64,000 nucleotides of DNA from JBBROS01 sp965217935. GTDB lineage: Bacteria > Pseudomonadota > Alphaproteobacteria > Acetobacterales > Acetobacteraceae. Shown here one piece after another: positions 51,333 to 60,302 of the stretch. The notes under the pieces are model-generated. The model worked only from the letters and a program-made list of their open reading frames with translations. It had not been told where the DNA came from and made no database searches. The number at the start of each line of letters is the position of its first letter. The first letter of the stretch is position 1. The position numbers and the translations under genes were made by a program. The DNA lies in NCBI GenBank assembly GCA_965217935.1, contig OZ244581.1, positions 3,286,001 through 3,350,000 on the forward strand, given 5' to 3'.

Positions 51333-51376
51333 ATTCAGCCAACGGGCCGAAGCGCCCATTGCCATCAGGCCGCTAG
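51333..51376 (-). repeat. REP-like palindrome, family 2 copy abutting livH start
   Basis: ATTCAGCCAACGGGC ... GCCATCAGGCCGCTAG is about 80% identical over 44 bp to the reverse complement of the repeat at 54485-54533. It keeps the AAYGGGC/GCCCGTT stem. CTAG is immediately followed by the livH ATG, so the only ribosome-binding-like bases (AGG, 7 bp before ATG) belong to the repeat. Confidence 0.8.
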
Positions 51377-52246
51377 ATGGACGAGTTCCTGCACCAGATC
51401 CTCTCCGGCATCGCCTCCGGCGGCATCTACGCCAGCCTGGCCCTGGCCTTGGTGATGATCTTTCAATCGACGCACCACGTGAACTTTGCGCAGGGCGAGA
51501 TGGCGATGTTCTCCACCTACATCGCGCTGACGCTGATCGATGCCGGCGTGCCTTACTGGGGCGCGTTCGTCATCACGGTGGCGGCGTCGATGGTCATCGG
51601 CGCCGTTATCCAGCAGGTCCTGCTGGCCCCGATGGCGGGCGCGCCCGTGCTGGCCAGCGTCGGCGTCTTCATCGGCCTGCTGCTGATCTTCAACGCCGTC
51701 GCCGGATGGCTGTTCACTTACCAGTTGAAGCAGTTTCCCACCCCGTTCGAGGGCCCGCCGCTGCTCGGCGGCTTCGTGACCCGGCATGACCTCGGCTCCA
51801 CCGCCGTCACCCTCTTCGTGCTCGGCCTGGTCTACGCGTTCTTCCGCTTCACCAAGCTGGGCCTCGCGATGCGCGCCGCGGCTTACAACCCGGTGTCGAG
51901 CCGGCTGATGGGCGTGCGGGTTGACCGGATGCTGGCGCTCGGCTGGGGGTTGGCGGCCGGGATCGGCGCCGTTGCCGGCATGATGGTCGCGCCCGTGGTG
52001 TTCCTCGACCCCAACATGATGTCGGGCGTGCTGCTCTACGCCTTTGCAGGCGCGCTGCTGGGCGGCATCGCGAACCCGCTCGGCGCGGTCGTGGGCGGGT
52101 TCGCCATCGGGGTGATCGAGAACCTGGCCGGCGCCTACTTGGTCGGCAACGAGCTCAAGCTCTCGGTCGCGTTGGTGATCATCGTCGCGGTGCTGACCGT
52201 GCGGCCCGCCGGGCTGTTCGGGCGCAGCTTGGTCACGCGGGTCTAG
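51377..52246 (+). CDS. livH: Branched-chain-type ABC transporter permease LivH
   Basis: A 289-residue inner-membrane protein with about eight hydrophobic segments: ILSGIASGGIYASLALALVM, THHVNFAQGEMAMFSTYIAL and LGLAMRAAAYNPVSSRLMGV (the cytoplasmic EAA-like loop), GALLGGIANPLGAVVGGFAIG. Its start codon follows a repeat without a proper Shine-Dalgarno sequence. Confidence 0.93.
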   Translation: MDEFLHQILSGIASGGIYASLALALVMIFQSTHHVNFAQGEMAMFSTYIALTLIDAGVPYWGAFVITVAASMVIGAVIQQVLLAPMAGAPVLASVGVFIGLLLIFNAVAGWLFTYQLKQFPTPFEGPPLLGGFVTRHDLGSTAVTLFVLGLVYAFFRFTKLGLAMRAAAYNPVSSRLMGVRVDRMLALGWGLAAGIGAVAGMMVAPVVFLDPNMMSGVLLYAFAGALLGGIANPLGAVVGGFAIGVIENLAGAYLVGNELKLSVALVIIVAVLTVRPAGLFGRSLVTRV

Positions 52247-52250
52247 CGGC

Positions 52251-53195
52251 GTGCGTGCCTGGGCCCGCGTTCTGTTCGTCGCGGCCGCGGCGTCGTTGGC
52301 GTTTCTGCTCAGCGACTACCGGCTGTTCCAGTTCAGCATGGTCGTCGTCTATGCCATCGCGGTGCTCGGCCTCGGCCTGGTCACCGGCTTCAACGGCCAG
52401 ATCTCGCTGGGCCACGGCGCGTTCTACGCGATCGGCGCCTACACGACGGCGGTGCTGATGTCGCTCTATGAGGTTCCGTACTGGGCCACGCTGCCGGTCT
52501 CCGCCCTGGTCTGCGCCGCCGTCGGCTTCCTCGTCGGCCTGCCGGCGTTGCGGCTGGGCGGGCTTTACCTCGCCTTGACCACGTTCGCCCTCGCCGTCGC
52601 CACGCCGCAACTGCTGAAATACCGCCTGTTCGAGGACTGGACCGGCGGTGTGCAGGGCCTCGTCGTCTTCAAGCCGGACCCGCCGTTCGGACTGCCGCTC
52701 AGCGTCGACCAGTGGCTCTATCTGTTCACCCTTGCCGTGGGCGTCTGCGTGTTCGTGCTCGTCTCCAACCTGGTGCATGGACGCATCGGGCTTGCGATGC
52801 GCGCCATCCGTGACCATGCCCTCGCCGCCGAGGCGACCGGCATCGACGTGGCGCTGTTCAAGACCCGCACCTTCGCGGTCAGCGCGATGGTCACCGGCAT
52901 CGCCGGGTCGCTCGGCGCCATATCGGTGGGCTTCATAGCGCCCGACAGCTTCACGGTGTTCCTTTCCATCACCCTGTTCGTCGGCTTGGTGGTGGGCGGG
53001 GTCGCCTCCATCGCCGGGCCGGTGTTCGGCGGGCTGTTCATCGCCTTCCTGCCGAACTTCGCCGAGCAGATCTCCAAGGCCGCGCCGGGCGCCATCTATG
53101 GCCTGATCCTGATCGCCTTCATGTTCTTCCTGCCCTCGGGCGTCGCCGGCGGCCTCGGGCGCCTGTTCAGCCTTGTGACGAAACGGACCGCCTAA
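52251..53195 (+). CDS. livM: Branched-chain-type ABC transporter permease LivM
   Basis: A 314-residue permease: LGLVTGFNGQISLGHGAFYAIGAY, LRLGGLYLALTTFALA, GLAMRAIRDHALAAEATGID, GGVASIAGPVFGG. Nine or so helices. GTG start, 4 bp after livH. Confidence 0.93.
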   Translation: MRAWARVLFVAAAASLAFLLSDYRLFQFSMVVVYAIAVLGLGLVTGFNGQISLGHGAFYAIGAYTTAVLMSLYEVPYWATLPVSALVCAAVGFLVGLPALRLGGLYLALTTFALAVATPQLLKYRLFEDWTGGVQGLVVFKPDPPFGLPLSVDQWLYLFTLAVGVCVFVLVSNLVHGRIGLAMRAIRDHALAAEATGIDVALFKTRTFAVSAMVTGIAGSLGAISVGFIAPDSFTVFLSITLFVGLVVGGVASIAGPVFGGLFIAFLPNFAEQISKAAPGAIYGLILIAFMFFLPSGVAGGLGRLFSLVTKRTA

Positions 53196-53220
53196 CAACA
53201 CAACGGAGGACACTTCCATC

Positions 53221-54441
53221 ATGCATCGCCGCACCCTGCTCGCCGCCGCGGGCCCGCTCGCCGCCGCGTTCGCCGCCCCTTTCAGCATCATCCGCGCCCG
53301 CGCCGCCACGCCGGGCGTTACCGCCAGCGAGATCAAGGTCGGCCAGACCCAGGCCTATAGCGGCCCGGCGTCGGCCTACGGCGCCATCGGGCGGCTGCAA
53401 TCCGCCTTCTTCAAGCGGGTCAACGACCAGGGCGGCATCGCCGGGCGCAAGATCAACTTCATCTCGGTCGACGACGGCTACCTGCCGCCCAAGACCGTCG
53501 AGCAGACAAGGCGCTTGGTGGAGCAGGAAGGCGTGGCGTTCATTTTCAACAGCCTCGGCACGCCGACCAACTCGTCCGTGCATCGCTACTTGAACCAGAA
53601 GAAGGTGCCGCAACTGTTCGTCTCGAGCGGCGCGGACAAATGGGCCGACCCGAAAAAATACCCCTGGACCATCGGCTGGCAGCCGAGCTACCGCACCGAA
53701 GGGCAGATCTACGCCAAGTACATCCAGCAGAACGCGCCGAACGGCAAAGTCGGCGTGCTGTATCAGAACGACGATTTCGGCAAGGATTACCTGATCGGCC
53801 TGCGCGACGTGTTCGGTTCGAAATACGACAGCATCGTCGTCAAGGAGGCCAGCTACGAAGTCACTGACCCGACGATCGACAGCCAGGCCGTGGCCTTGCA
53901 GGGCTCCGGCGCCGACGTGCTGGTGACGGCGGCCACGCCGAAGTTCGCCGCGCAGATGATCCGCAAGGTCTACGACCTCGGCTGGAAGCCGCTGCACCTG
54001 CTGACGGACGTGTCGATCTCGGTCGCCGCGGTCATTAACCCGGCCGGGCCGGAGCGCGCGGTGGGCATCATCGCCGCCGGTTACTTGAAAGAGGAGAGCG
54101 ACCCGGCCTTGAAGGACGACCCCGGCATGAAAGAGTGGCGCGCCTTCATGCAGGAACGCATGCCAGACGCCGACGTCAGCGACTCGAACTACACCTTCTC
54201 CTACGGCGTGAGCCAGACCCTGATGCAGGTGCTCAAGCAGTGCGGCGACGATTTCTCACGCGAGAACATCATGAAGCAGGCCGCCAGCCTGCACGATTTC
54301 CAGCCTGCCACCGTCTTGCCCGGCTGCGTCGTCGACACCAGCCCGACCGATTATCACCCGATCGAGCAGATGCAGTTGCAGCGCTGGAACGGCACGCGGT
54401 GGGAGCGCTTCGGGGAGGTGATCAAGGGGTCGAAGATTTAG
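53221..54441 (+). CDS. Branched-chain-type ABC transporter substrate-binding protein
   Basis: A 406-residue type I periplasmic binding protein: Tat-like signal (HRRTLLAAAGPLAAAFAAPF, cleavage near RARAA), EIKVGQTQAYSGPASAYG ligand loop, VGVLYQNDDFGKDY. Ligand unknown; this subgroup often binds aromatic or amide compounds. TAG stop lies at the start of the family 2 repeat cluster. Confidence 0.93.
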   Translation: MHRRTLLAAAGPLAAAFAAPFSIIRARAATPGVTASEIKVGQTQAYSGPASAYGAIGRLQSAFFKRVNDQGGIAGRKINFISVDDGYLPPKTVEQTRRLVEQEGVAFIFNSLGTPTNSSVHRYLNQKKVPQLFVSSGADKWADPKKYPWTIGWQPSYRTEGQIYAKYIQQNAPNGKVGVLYQNDDFGKDYLIGLRDVFGSKYDSIVVKEASYEVTDPTIDSQAVALQGSGADVLVTAATPKFAAQMIRKVYDLGWKPLHLLTDVSISVAAVINPAGPERAVGIIAAGYLKEESDPALKDDPGMKEWRAFMQERMPDADVSDSNYTFSYGVSQTLMQVLKQCGDDFSRENIMKQAASLHDFQPATVLPGCVVDTSPTDYHPIEQMQLQRWNGTRWERFGEVIKGSKI

Positions 54442-54545
54442 CTAGCGGTCTGATGCAAACGGGTGCTTCAGCCCACCAAACAAAGCTAGTGGTCTGATGC
54501 AAACGGGCGGTTCAGCCCGTTGGCTGAATCAGCCCACCAAACAAG
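54441..54545 (+). repeat. REP-like palindromic repeat cluster, family 2
   Basis: Two direct copies: 54441-54484 (truncated) and 54485-54545 (full), both starting GCTAG(C/T)GGTCTGATGCAA and ending CAGCCCACCAAACAA. The full copy folds as CTGAT ... AACGGGC-GGTTCA-GCCCGTT ... ATCAG. Located just after the transporter operon, it may end its transcription. An inverted relative precedes livH. Confidence 0.82.
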
Positions 54546-54547
54546 GC

Positions 54548-54593
54548 TAGTGCTTCGACTCATGCTGCACTCTCTGAATGTGTCGAAGCACTA
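54548..54593. repeat. Perfect 12-bp hairpin, terminator- or IS-end-like
   Basis: TAGTGCTTCGAC (54548-54559) pairs perfectly with GTCGAAGCACTA (54582-54593) around 22 bp, bounded on both sides by CTAG. It adjoins the IS5 remnant and may be an IS terminus or a terminator. Confidence 0.75.
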
Positions 54594-55022
54594 GGATCTA
54601 TGACTGAACTTTGCGACGCGGAGGTTGACGAGCGTTGCGGCGAGATGGGCAAAGCCCATTCAGCTTCGGCGGGTTTTGTCGCGCCTAAGTGCGACGCGGC
54701 GCCAACCTTTCAGCTTTGAAAACAGGTTCCCGACATGATGGCGCCGGGCGTAAATTGTTTTGTCCCGGGGCGGCGAGTCCGTCATGCCAAGCTTTGGCGG
54801 GGTGTGGACGGCGCAGCCGTCCGCAGCGAACACTGCGCGCAGCCGGGCCAACACGTAGCCTCGGTCGAGAGCGGCATCGCGTGCGGGATCGAACAGCTTG
54901 AGCGCGGCGTCCACCGCGTCGGCGCCGAGGATGCGCCATCGCGCCTTGCCTGGCTGGCGTCGAGCGCGTCGCCGATCTCCTGGCGCTTGCGCGGGGGCCG
55001 CGGCAGAGCGTGCTGGCGGCAT
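54591..55022 (-). pseudogene. IS5-family transposase C-terminal fragment
   Basis: Readable pieces: AALDRGYVLARLRAVFAADG, PPRDKTIYARRHHVGNLFSK, LKGWRRVALRRDKTRRS, an in-frame TGA, then MGFAHLAATLVNLRVAKF. These match the last third of IS5 transposases (normally R-x-R-x2-IERLF-x-RLKDWRRIATRYDK). N-terminal and central catalytic parts are missing. Confidence 0.78.
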
Positions 55023-55135
55023 AGATGACGATACTTTACGGCGTGGCCTGTGCTGGTTCTAGGCCGCCTGGCGGCGAATGATGCGTAGTGCCGCAGTCTT
55101 CGGACCGGAGCCTCGCTGCCCAGGCCGAAGTGGCT

Positions 55136-56488
55136 CTATGGCCGGCCCGGATCGAAATGCTTGACGAGATCGCGGCCGTAGGATGCGTAGTCTGGTTGCA
55201 GCCCCGCATGCTCGGCGGCGAAGCGGGTGAGGCGTTGCGGGAAGCGGGTCTCAAACATGAAGGCGAGCGTGCCTTCCAGCTTGTGCGGCGCCAAGTCCGC
55301 CTGGCTTGCTTTCTCGAACGAGGCGAGGTCTGGGCCGTGCGGCAGCATGGCATTGTGCAGGCTGGCGCCGCCGGGGGCGAAGCCGCCGCCGGTTTTGGCG
55401 TCGTAGGCGCCGTAGACCAGGCCCATGAACTCGCTCATGACGTTCATGTGATACCAGGGCGGGCGAAAGGTATTCTCGGCCACCAGCCAGCGGTCGGAGA
55501 ACAGGACGAAATCGACGTTCGCGGTTCCTGGCGTCTCGGACGGCGCGGTGAGGACCGTAAAGATGGACGGGTCGGCGTGATCGAACAATATAGGGCCAAC
55601 CGGCGAGTATTTGCGGAGGTCGTATTTGTAGGGCGCGTAGTTGCCGTGCCAGGCGACAACGTCGAGCGGGGAATGGGCAATCTCGGCCACGTGCAGCGCT
55701 CCGCCCCATTTTACGAACAGCCGTGATGGCGCGTCATGGTCCTCGTAGGCGGCGATCGGGGTCAGGAAATCGCGAGGATTGGCTAGGCAGTTGGCGCCGA
55801 TCGGGCCTCGTTCCGGCAGGGTGAAGGCGCCGCCGTAGTTCTCGCAGACGTAGCCGCGGGCCGGGCCGTGGCGCAGTTCGGCGCGGAATTTTATGCCGCG
55901 GGGAACGACGCAGATCTCGCCGGGTTCGGCGTCGATCAGGCCGAACTCGGTGGCGAAGCGCAGCCCGCCTTGCTGCGGCACGACCAGCATCTCGGCGTCG
56001 GCGTTGTAGAAGTATTCGTCCTGCATCGAGCGGGTGGCGACGTAGACGTGAGCGCCCATTCCGGCTTGCGCGCCGGCGTCGCCTGCCGTGGTCATCGTCC
56101 TCATGCCTTCGATGAACGACAGCGGTTCCGACGGGATCGCGGCCGGATCCCAGCGGACGGGCGCGATCGGGGTTTCCGCCTCCTGCGCGGGCGCGGTGCG
56201 CCAGAGGTTAGCCGGGGCTTTCTGGAACGTGCCCCAATTGGCGACGGTCGGGCGGATGCGGTAGAGCCAGCTTCGCTCGTTGGTCGTGCGCGGTGCGGTG
56301 AAGGGCGAGCCGGACACCTGCTCGGCGTAGAGGCCGTAGGGGCAGCGTTGCGGCGAGTTGCGGCCTCGGGGGAGCGCGCCGGGCAGCGCCTCGGCTTCGA
56401 AGCCGTTGCCGAAGCCCGACATGTAGCCGCGCGCGATGCCGGCGGCATCGGCCTCGCGCGCGAGGCTGGATGGAACATGGACGTTCAT
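55136..56488 (-). CDS. hmgA: Homogentisate 1,2-dioxygenase
   Basis: A 450-residue non-heme Fe(II) ring-cleavage enzyme of tyrosine/phenylalanine catabolism (homogentisate to maleylacetoacetate). MSGFGNGFEAEALPGALP is the family N-terminus; iron ligands lie in PPWYHMNVMSEFMGL (His347, Glu353) and LHNAMLPHGPD (His384). Full length. Partner genes (fumarylacetoacetase, maleylacetoacetate isomerase) are not adjacent; the downstream side is an IS5 fragment. Confidence 0.96.
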   Translation of the reverse strand: MNVHVPSSLAREADAAGIARGYMSGFGNGFEAEALPGALPRGRNSPQRCPYGLYAEQVSGSPFTAPRTTNERSWLYRIRPTVANWGTFQKAPANLWRTAPAQEAETPIAPVRWDPAAIPSEPLSFIEGMRTMTTAGDAGAQAGMGAHVYVATRSMQDEYFYNADAEMLVVPQQGGLRFATEFGLIDAEPGEICVVPRGIKFRAELRHGPARGYVCENYGGAFTLPERGPIGANCLANPRDFLTPIAAYEDHDAPSRLFVKWGGALHVAEIAHSPLDVVAWHGNYAPYKYDLRKYSPVGPILFDHADPSIFTVLTAPSETPGTANVDFVLFSDRWLVAENTFRPPWYHMNVMSEFMGLVYGAYDAKTGGGFAPGGASLHNAMLPHGPDLASFEKASQADLAPHKLEGTLAFMFETRFPQRLTRFAAEHAGLQPDYASYGRDLVKHFDPGRP

Positions 56489-56525
56489 GGCCTAGCCCTC
56501 CGTTGCCGGGCCACTATAGACCGGG

Positions 56526-58721
56526 TCAGGTCGTGGCGACCACTTGCACGTGCCCTTCGCCGTCGCGCTTCAAAACGCTCACCGCCACCTCGCCGGCGAT
56601 GCGGGTGACGTGGACGCTGACCCTCGCGTTCCCGAGCGTCAGGTTACGTAGGGTAAGGTTGTCCAGGAACTGCGGGAGTTGCGGGCGGTCGAGGGCGATG
56701 GCCCGGGCGGCCGGGTCGAAGCTCAGGCCGAGGCTGGCTTGGACGAGGGCGGGCAGTGCGGCCGCGGCCCAAGCCTGGGGCGAGCAGGCCACCGGGTAGG
56801 AGGTCGGTCCCTGTTTCGGGCGGCGGCGGAAGCCGCAGAACAGCTCGGGCAGACGGCGGAGGTCCATCGCGCCCGCGGCGTTATAGAGCGCCTCGAGCAC
56901 CCGGACCGCCTCGCCCCTGAGGCCGATGCTGGACATGCCGAGCGCGATCATTGCGTTGTCGTGCGGCCAGATGGAGCCGTTGTGGTAGGACATCGGATTA
57001 TAGCGCGCCTCGTCCGCGGCAAGCGTGCGGATGCCCCAGCCGGTGAACATGCCGGGCTGCATCATGGCCGCGGCCACGCGGCGGGCGCGCTCAGGGTCAG
57101 CGATGCCGGTGATCAGGACTTGACCCGCATTGGAGGAGCGGACCTCGCAGGGCCTGCCGTCGCCGTCGAGCGCCAGGGCGTAGACGCCGAGGCGTTCGCA
57201 CCAGAATCTCCGCTCGAACGCGGCGCGGAGACGTTCGGCCTTTTGCAGCAGGGATTGGGCCTGAGCGTGCAGGCCGAGCTGGCTGGCAATCGCGGCCCCG
57301 GCACGCCTGGCGGCGAAGACGTAGCCCTGCACTTCGCACAGCTTGATCGTGCCTCGGGCGAGGGTTCCGTCGGCGTGGGAGATGGAGTCGTAGCTGTCCT
57401 TCCAGCCTTGGTTGGCCAATCCGTCCTCGCTGCTGCGGTGGTAGCCGACGAAGCCGTCCGCGTCGGCGCGCCGGTCGATCCAGACGAGCGCCAGCTCGAT
57501 CTGCGGCCAGAGCGCCCGCAGCGTGGCGATGTCGCCGGTGCGGCCGAGGTAGGCCCCGGCCAGCATGACGAACAGCGGGGTGGAGTCGACGCTGCCGTAG
57601 TAGCGGCGGAACGGCACCTCGCGCAATTCGGCCATCTCGCCGGCCCTCGTTTCGTGCAGGATCTTGCCCGGCTCGGCCTCGGCGGAGGGGTCGAACGCGG
57701 TTGCCTGCTCGCGGGCGAGGTAGCGCAGGACGCCCGCGGCCAGCTCCGGGTCGAGCGCCAGGGACAGCATGGCGGTGATCAGGGCGTCGCGGCCGAAGGC
57801 GGTGCTGAACCAGGGAATGCCGGCGTAAGGATAAGGGCCGGTCGGCTTGTCGGTGACAAGCATGCGCAGGTCGCTGGCGCAGCGGCGCATGGTTTCGTCG
57901 AACTCCTCCTGGGCCGAGCCGATCTCGGCAGTGCGGGCGGCGCTGGCGCGCAGGCGGCGCTTGGTTTGCACGTAGGCGGCGAGGAATTGCGCGCGCGGGC
58001 CGGGCGCATGCGTGCCGGGGTCGGCACAGGCGACGGCAACGAAGATATTGGCGCGGACGCGGGGCTCCAGGTCGAGGCTGAACACCGCGGCGTTGCCGGT
58101 CAGGGACTGCGGCGACGGCTCGAAGGCCAGGCGCGTCGAGCGGTCCTGCCCGTCGAGGCCGCGGTAGGACAGGGTGACGCCGTCCTCGGTGACGGCGGTC
58201 GGCAACCGCTCGCCGCGCCGCTCGCGCCTCATGCCGCGCACCTCGAACAAATCGGCGAAATCCGCGTCGAAGCGCAGTTCCAGGCGCACCCGGCGGCGCG
58301 AGAACGCGAAATTGCGCACCGCGAGCCGGGCATGGCAGGACGCCTCGCCCAGGAACATCGAGCGCTGGACGTGGATCACGCCGTGGTCGAGCTCGGCATC
58401 GCCGAACTGGTCGGCGGCGCCGTTGGTCACGTCCGACGTGAGCATGACGCTGTCGGCGCCGAGGGTGGAACTGAGCAGGAGCGGACGGGCGCCGTTCAGG
58501 GTCAGGTCGAAGCGCGACAGATGCCTGGTGTCGCGGTGATACAGGCCGTCGGCGCCGCCGGCGACCGATAGCAGGTCGCCGCTATGATCAAAGACGGCGA
58601 AGGTCTCGCCGTTCTTGATGGTTCGGTAGCGCCGTTCCTGCAGCGACACGGTGGCGGCGACGGAGAAAGGCTCCGGCGCGTGGTGGTCCTGGTCGGACGA
58701 GGGACTGACGACGACGTTCAT
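56526..58721 (-). CDS. Glycogen debranching enzyme-like amylo-alpha-1,6-glucosidase
   Basis: A 731-residue protein with an N-terminal beta domain (1-280; KNGETFAVFDHSGDL, YHRDTRHLSRFDLTLNG) and a C-terminal (alpha/alpha)6 barrel: PWFSTAFGRDALITAML, DGLANQGWKDSYDSISHADG, MSYHNGSIWPHDNAMIALG. The same pair of domains is annotated as amylo-alpha-1,6-glucosidase in many alphaproteobacteria, often in trehalose/glycogen contexts. Exact substrate not proven. Ends 37 bp from hmgA. Confidence 0.9.
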   Translation of the reverse strand: MNVVVSPSSDQDHHAPEPFSVAATVSLQERRYRTIKNGETFAVFDHSGDLLSVAGGADGLYHRDTRHLSRFDLTLNGARPLLLSSTLGADSVMLTSDVTNGAADQFGDAELDHGVIHVQRSMFLGEASCHARLAVRNFAFSRRRVRLELRFDADFADLFEVRGMRRERRGERLPTAVTEDGVTLSYRGLDGQDRSTRLAFEPSPQSLTGNAAVFSLDLEPRVRANIFVAVACADPGTHAPGPRAQFLAAYVQTKRRLRASAARTAEIGSAQEEFDETMRRCASDLRMLVTDKPTGPYPYAGIPWFSTAFGRDALITAMLSLALDPELAAGVLRYLAREQATAFDPSAEAEPGKILHETRAGEMAELREVPFRRYYGSVDSTPLFVMLAGAYLGRTGDIATLRALWPQIELALVWIDRRADADGFVGYHRSSEDGLANQGWKDSYDSISHADGTLARGTIKLCEVQGYVFAARRAGAAIASQLGLHAQAQSLLQKAERLRAAFERRFWCERLGVYALALDGDGRPCEVRSSNAGQVLITGIADPERARRVAAAMMQPGMFTGWGIRTLAADEARYNPMSYHNGSIWPHDNAMIALGMSSIGLRGEAVRVLEALYNAAGAMDLRRLPELFCGFRRRPKQGPTSYPVACSPQAWAAAALPALVQASLGLSFDPAARAIALDRPQLPQFLDNLTLRNLTLGNARVSVHVTRIAGEVAVSVLKRDGEGHVQVVATT

Positions 58722-58953
58722 TATGGATGCCTCAAATGACGGGCGGCAGCAAATCGTTGCGAGACTAGACGAAGACGGGGCCGTTCTTCAGTTATGTCGC
58801 GTCATGGTTGCACACGAAGTGTTGACCGGGTTTCGGCGTGCTATAGCCTGCAGATGTTTCGCTGCGCGAGAATGTGAAGACCAGCTCCTGACGTTCGGGC
58901 TGCCTGGCAAGACTATGGTGAAGTTGGGTATCAACGTCCAAGGATCGCATGGC

Positions 58954-59442
58954 ATGAGTAGCGCAACGAGCAAGCCTGATGCCGCGCAACCGGCGTTTCC
59001 GGCCCTCTCGTTGGCGCCCAGGACGTCGCGGCCGATCCTCGTCGCAGTTGCCGGCTTATCTGCGCTGGCCGGCTTTCTCGTTACCTCGCCGGATGCGGCA
59101 GCGGCGGCGGTTGCGAACGCTGGGCCGGAACTGACGCGGCTGCTCCGCGCGATGGCAGGGCTGAAGATGCTGATGGCGGGCGGCGCTGCGGCCGGGATGT
59201 TATGGCGGCTCGGGAGCCAGGTTTCGCCGGCTTGGCTGGCTGCCTACCTCGCCTGCTGCGCCGCAATGGCGGCCGCGCTTGGCTTGATCTGGAACATGGC
59301 CCATGTCGGGGCCGGGGCGCTGTTGCTGCATGGCGGGTTGCTGGCGAGCCTCGTGCTGCTCTGGCGCGATCCGGCGACAAGGGACCGGCTCTCGGACGTG
59401 ATCGCTCGGCGCAGGCAGCGGGTGGGCCGGGTTCGGAGCTAA
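58954..59442 (+). CDS. Hypothetical membrane protein
   Basis: A 162-residue protein not recognised as a known family. Hydrophobic segments at about 27-42 (ILVAVAGLSALAGFLV), 65-84, 88-110 and 114-133 suggest four helices; N-terminus polar, C-terminus Arg-rich (VIARRRQRVGRVRS). AAGGA lies 9 bp before ATG 58954. Convergent with the coiled-coil gene, overlapping it by 4 bp. Confidence 0.6.
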   Translation: MSSATSKPDAAQPAFPALSLAPRTSRPILVAVAGLSALAGFLVTSPDAAAAAVANAGPELTRLLRAMAGLKMLMAGGAAAGMLWRLGSQVSPAWLAAYLACCAAMAAALGLIWNMAHVGAGALLLHGGLLASLVLLWRDPATRDRLSDVIARRRQRVGRVRS

Positions 59443-60170
59443 TCGACGGCAGAGTCCTGTTTCAGCAGGCCGTCGAGCGCATTCAAGGCTGCTTGCTTGT
59501 CGTTCTGGCCGAGTGAATCCAGCACCTGCTCAATCTCCGACACGTCGGGGTGCTTGCCAAGCGGCGGCAGCTTGCCCGCGTTCGACAGCCGATTGAGAAG
59601 CCGCACTTCGGCCCGGCCGAGCGCCGACCGGGCGAGGCCGGGCTTATCCTCCCGGATCGCTTGCTGGGCGGCCACCAGGTAGTCGCGCGAGGTGGCGCCG
59701 GGCGGCAGATCGGGCGACGGCAGGGCTGGGGAGACGTTCGCGTTGGCTGTCGCAACTGGGCCAGGGCTTGGCGCCGGCGCCGCTTGCGCCTTGGCCTGGA
59801 CCACGGCCGTCTCGAGCTCCCTCACGCGCGCTTGGGCCGCGGCTTGCGCCTGTTCCGCCTTGTCCGCGCGCTGTGTCAGGGCGTCGACTTCGCTGGACTG
59901 CGCTTCATTGGCCGAAAGCGACGCCTGGGCGTCCAATTTCTGCGACCGTAGCGCCTGTTCGCTCTCGCGCGCCTTCGCCAAATCTTGCTGTAGTGCGACG
60001 ACCTGCTGCTGCAGCGCGTGGCGTTGCTGCTTCTCGACGTTCAGCGCGACTTCGACGGTGGACTTGGCGTTGCCGCGCTGCACGGCCTCGTACCAGCCGA
60101 AACCAGCCAGGCCGGCGAAGGCGACTGCCGCGACGGTCGCAGCGATGGGCCAGAAGGAACGAGTTGCCAT
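59439..60170 (-). CDS. Hypothetical membrane-anchored coiled-coil protein
   Basis: A 243-residue protein: one N-terminal transmembrane helix (about 7-28), then a long coiled coil (about 40-130, many Gln/Ala/Glu heptads such as QQQVVALQQDLAKARESEQA), a Pro/Ala linker and a helical C-terminal domain (about 160-243; SRDYLVAAQQAIREDKPG) that looks like a short tetratricopeptide-like pair. No family recognised. Likely faces the periplasm or cytoplasm from the inner membrane. Confidence 0.65.
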   Translation of the reverse strand: MATRSFWPIAATVAAVAFAGLAGFGWYEAVQRGNAKSTVEVALNVEKQQRHALQQQVVALQQDLAKARESEQALRSQKLDAQASLSANEAQSSEVDALTQRADKAEQAQAAAQARVRELETAVVQAKAQAAPAPSPGPVATANANVSPALPSPDLPPGATSRDYLVAAQQAIREDKPGLARSALGRAEVRLLNRLSNAGKLPPLGKHPDVSEIEQVLDSLGQNDKQAALNALDGLLKQDSAVD

Positions 60171-60302
60171 GCACACCAATTCATAGACAGTTTGCCGCAA
60201 GGTTTAGGTCAGGATGCGGCAATTCGCCGGGTTCGGACAGTCAAACTATCTTCAACAGGCAAATGACTTCCAAGGTGGCGCGGATCGAAGGGGCAGCTAA
60301 GC

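Noticed and set aside
54441..54545. Possible CRISPR-like direct repeats after the binding-protein gene
   Set aside because: Only two unequal copies without spacer-like unique units; the palindromic, dispersed nature fits REP elements. No CRISPR array or cas gene was seen.
56679..58571. A 630-codon plus-strand open frame
   Set aside because: It is antisense to the debranching enzyme gene, has low-complexity Arg/Gly/Ala composition and no domain; such shadows are expected in very GC-rich DNA. The same applies to 1412-2953 (+), 4614-5822 (+), 7509-9233 (+) and 60707-62884 (+).
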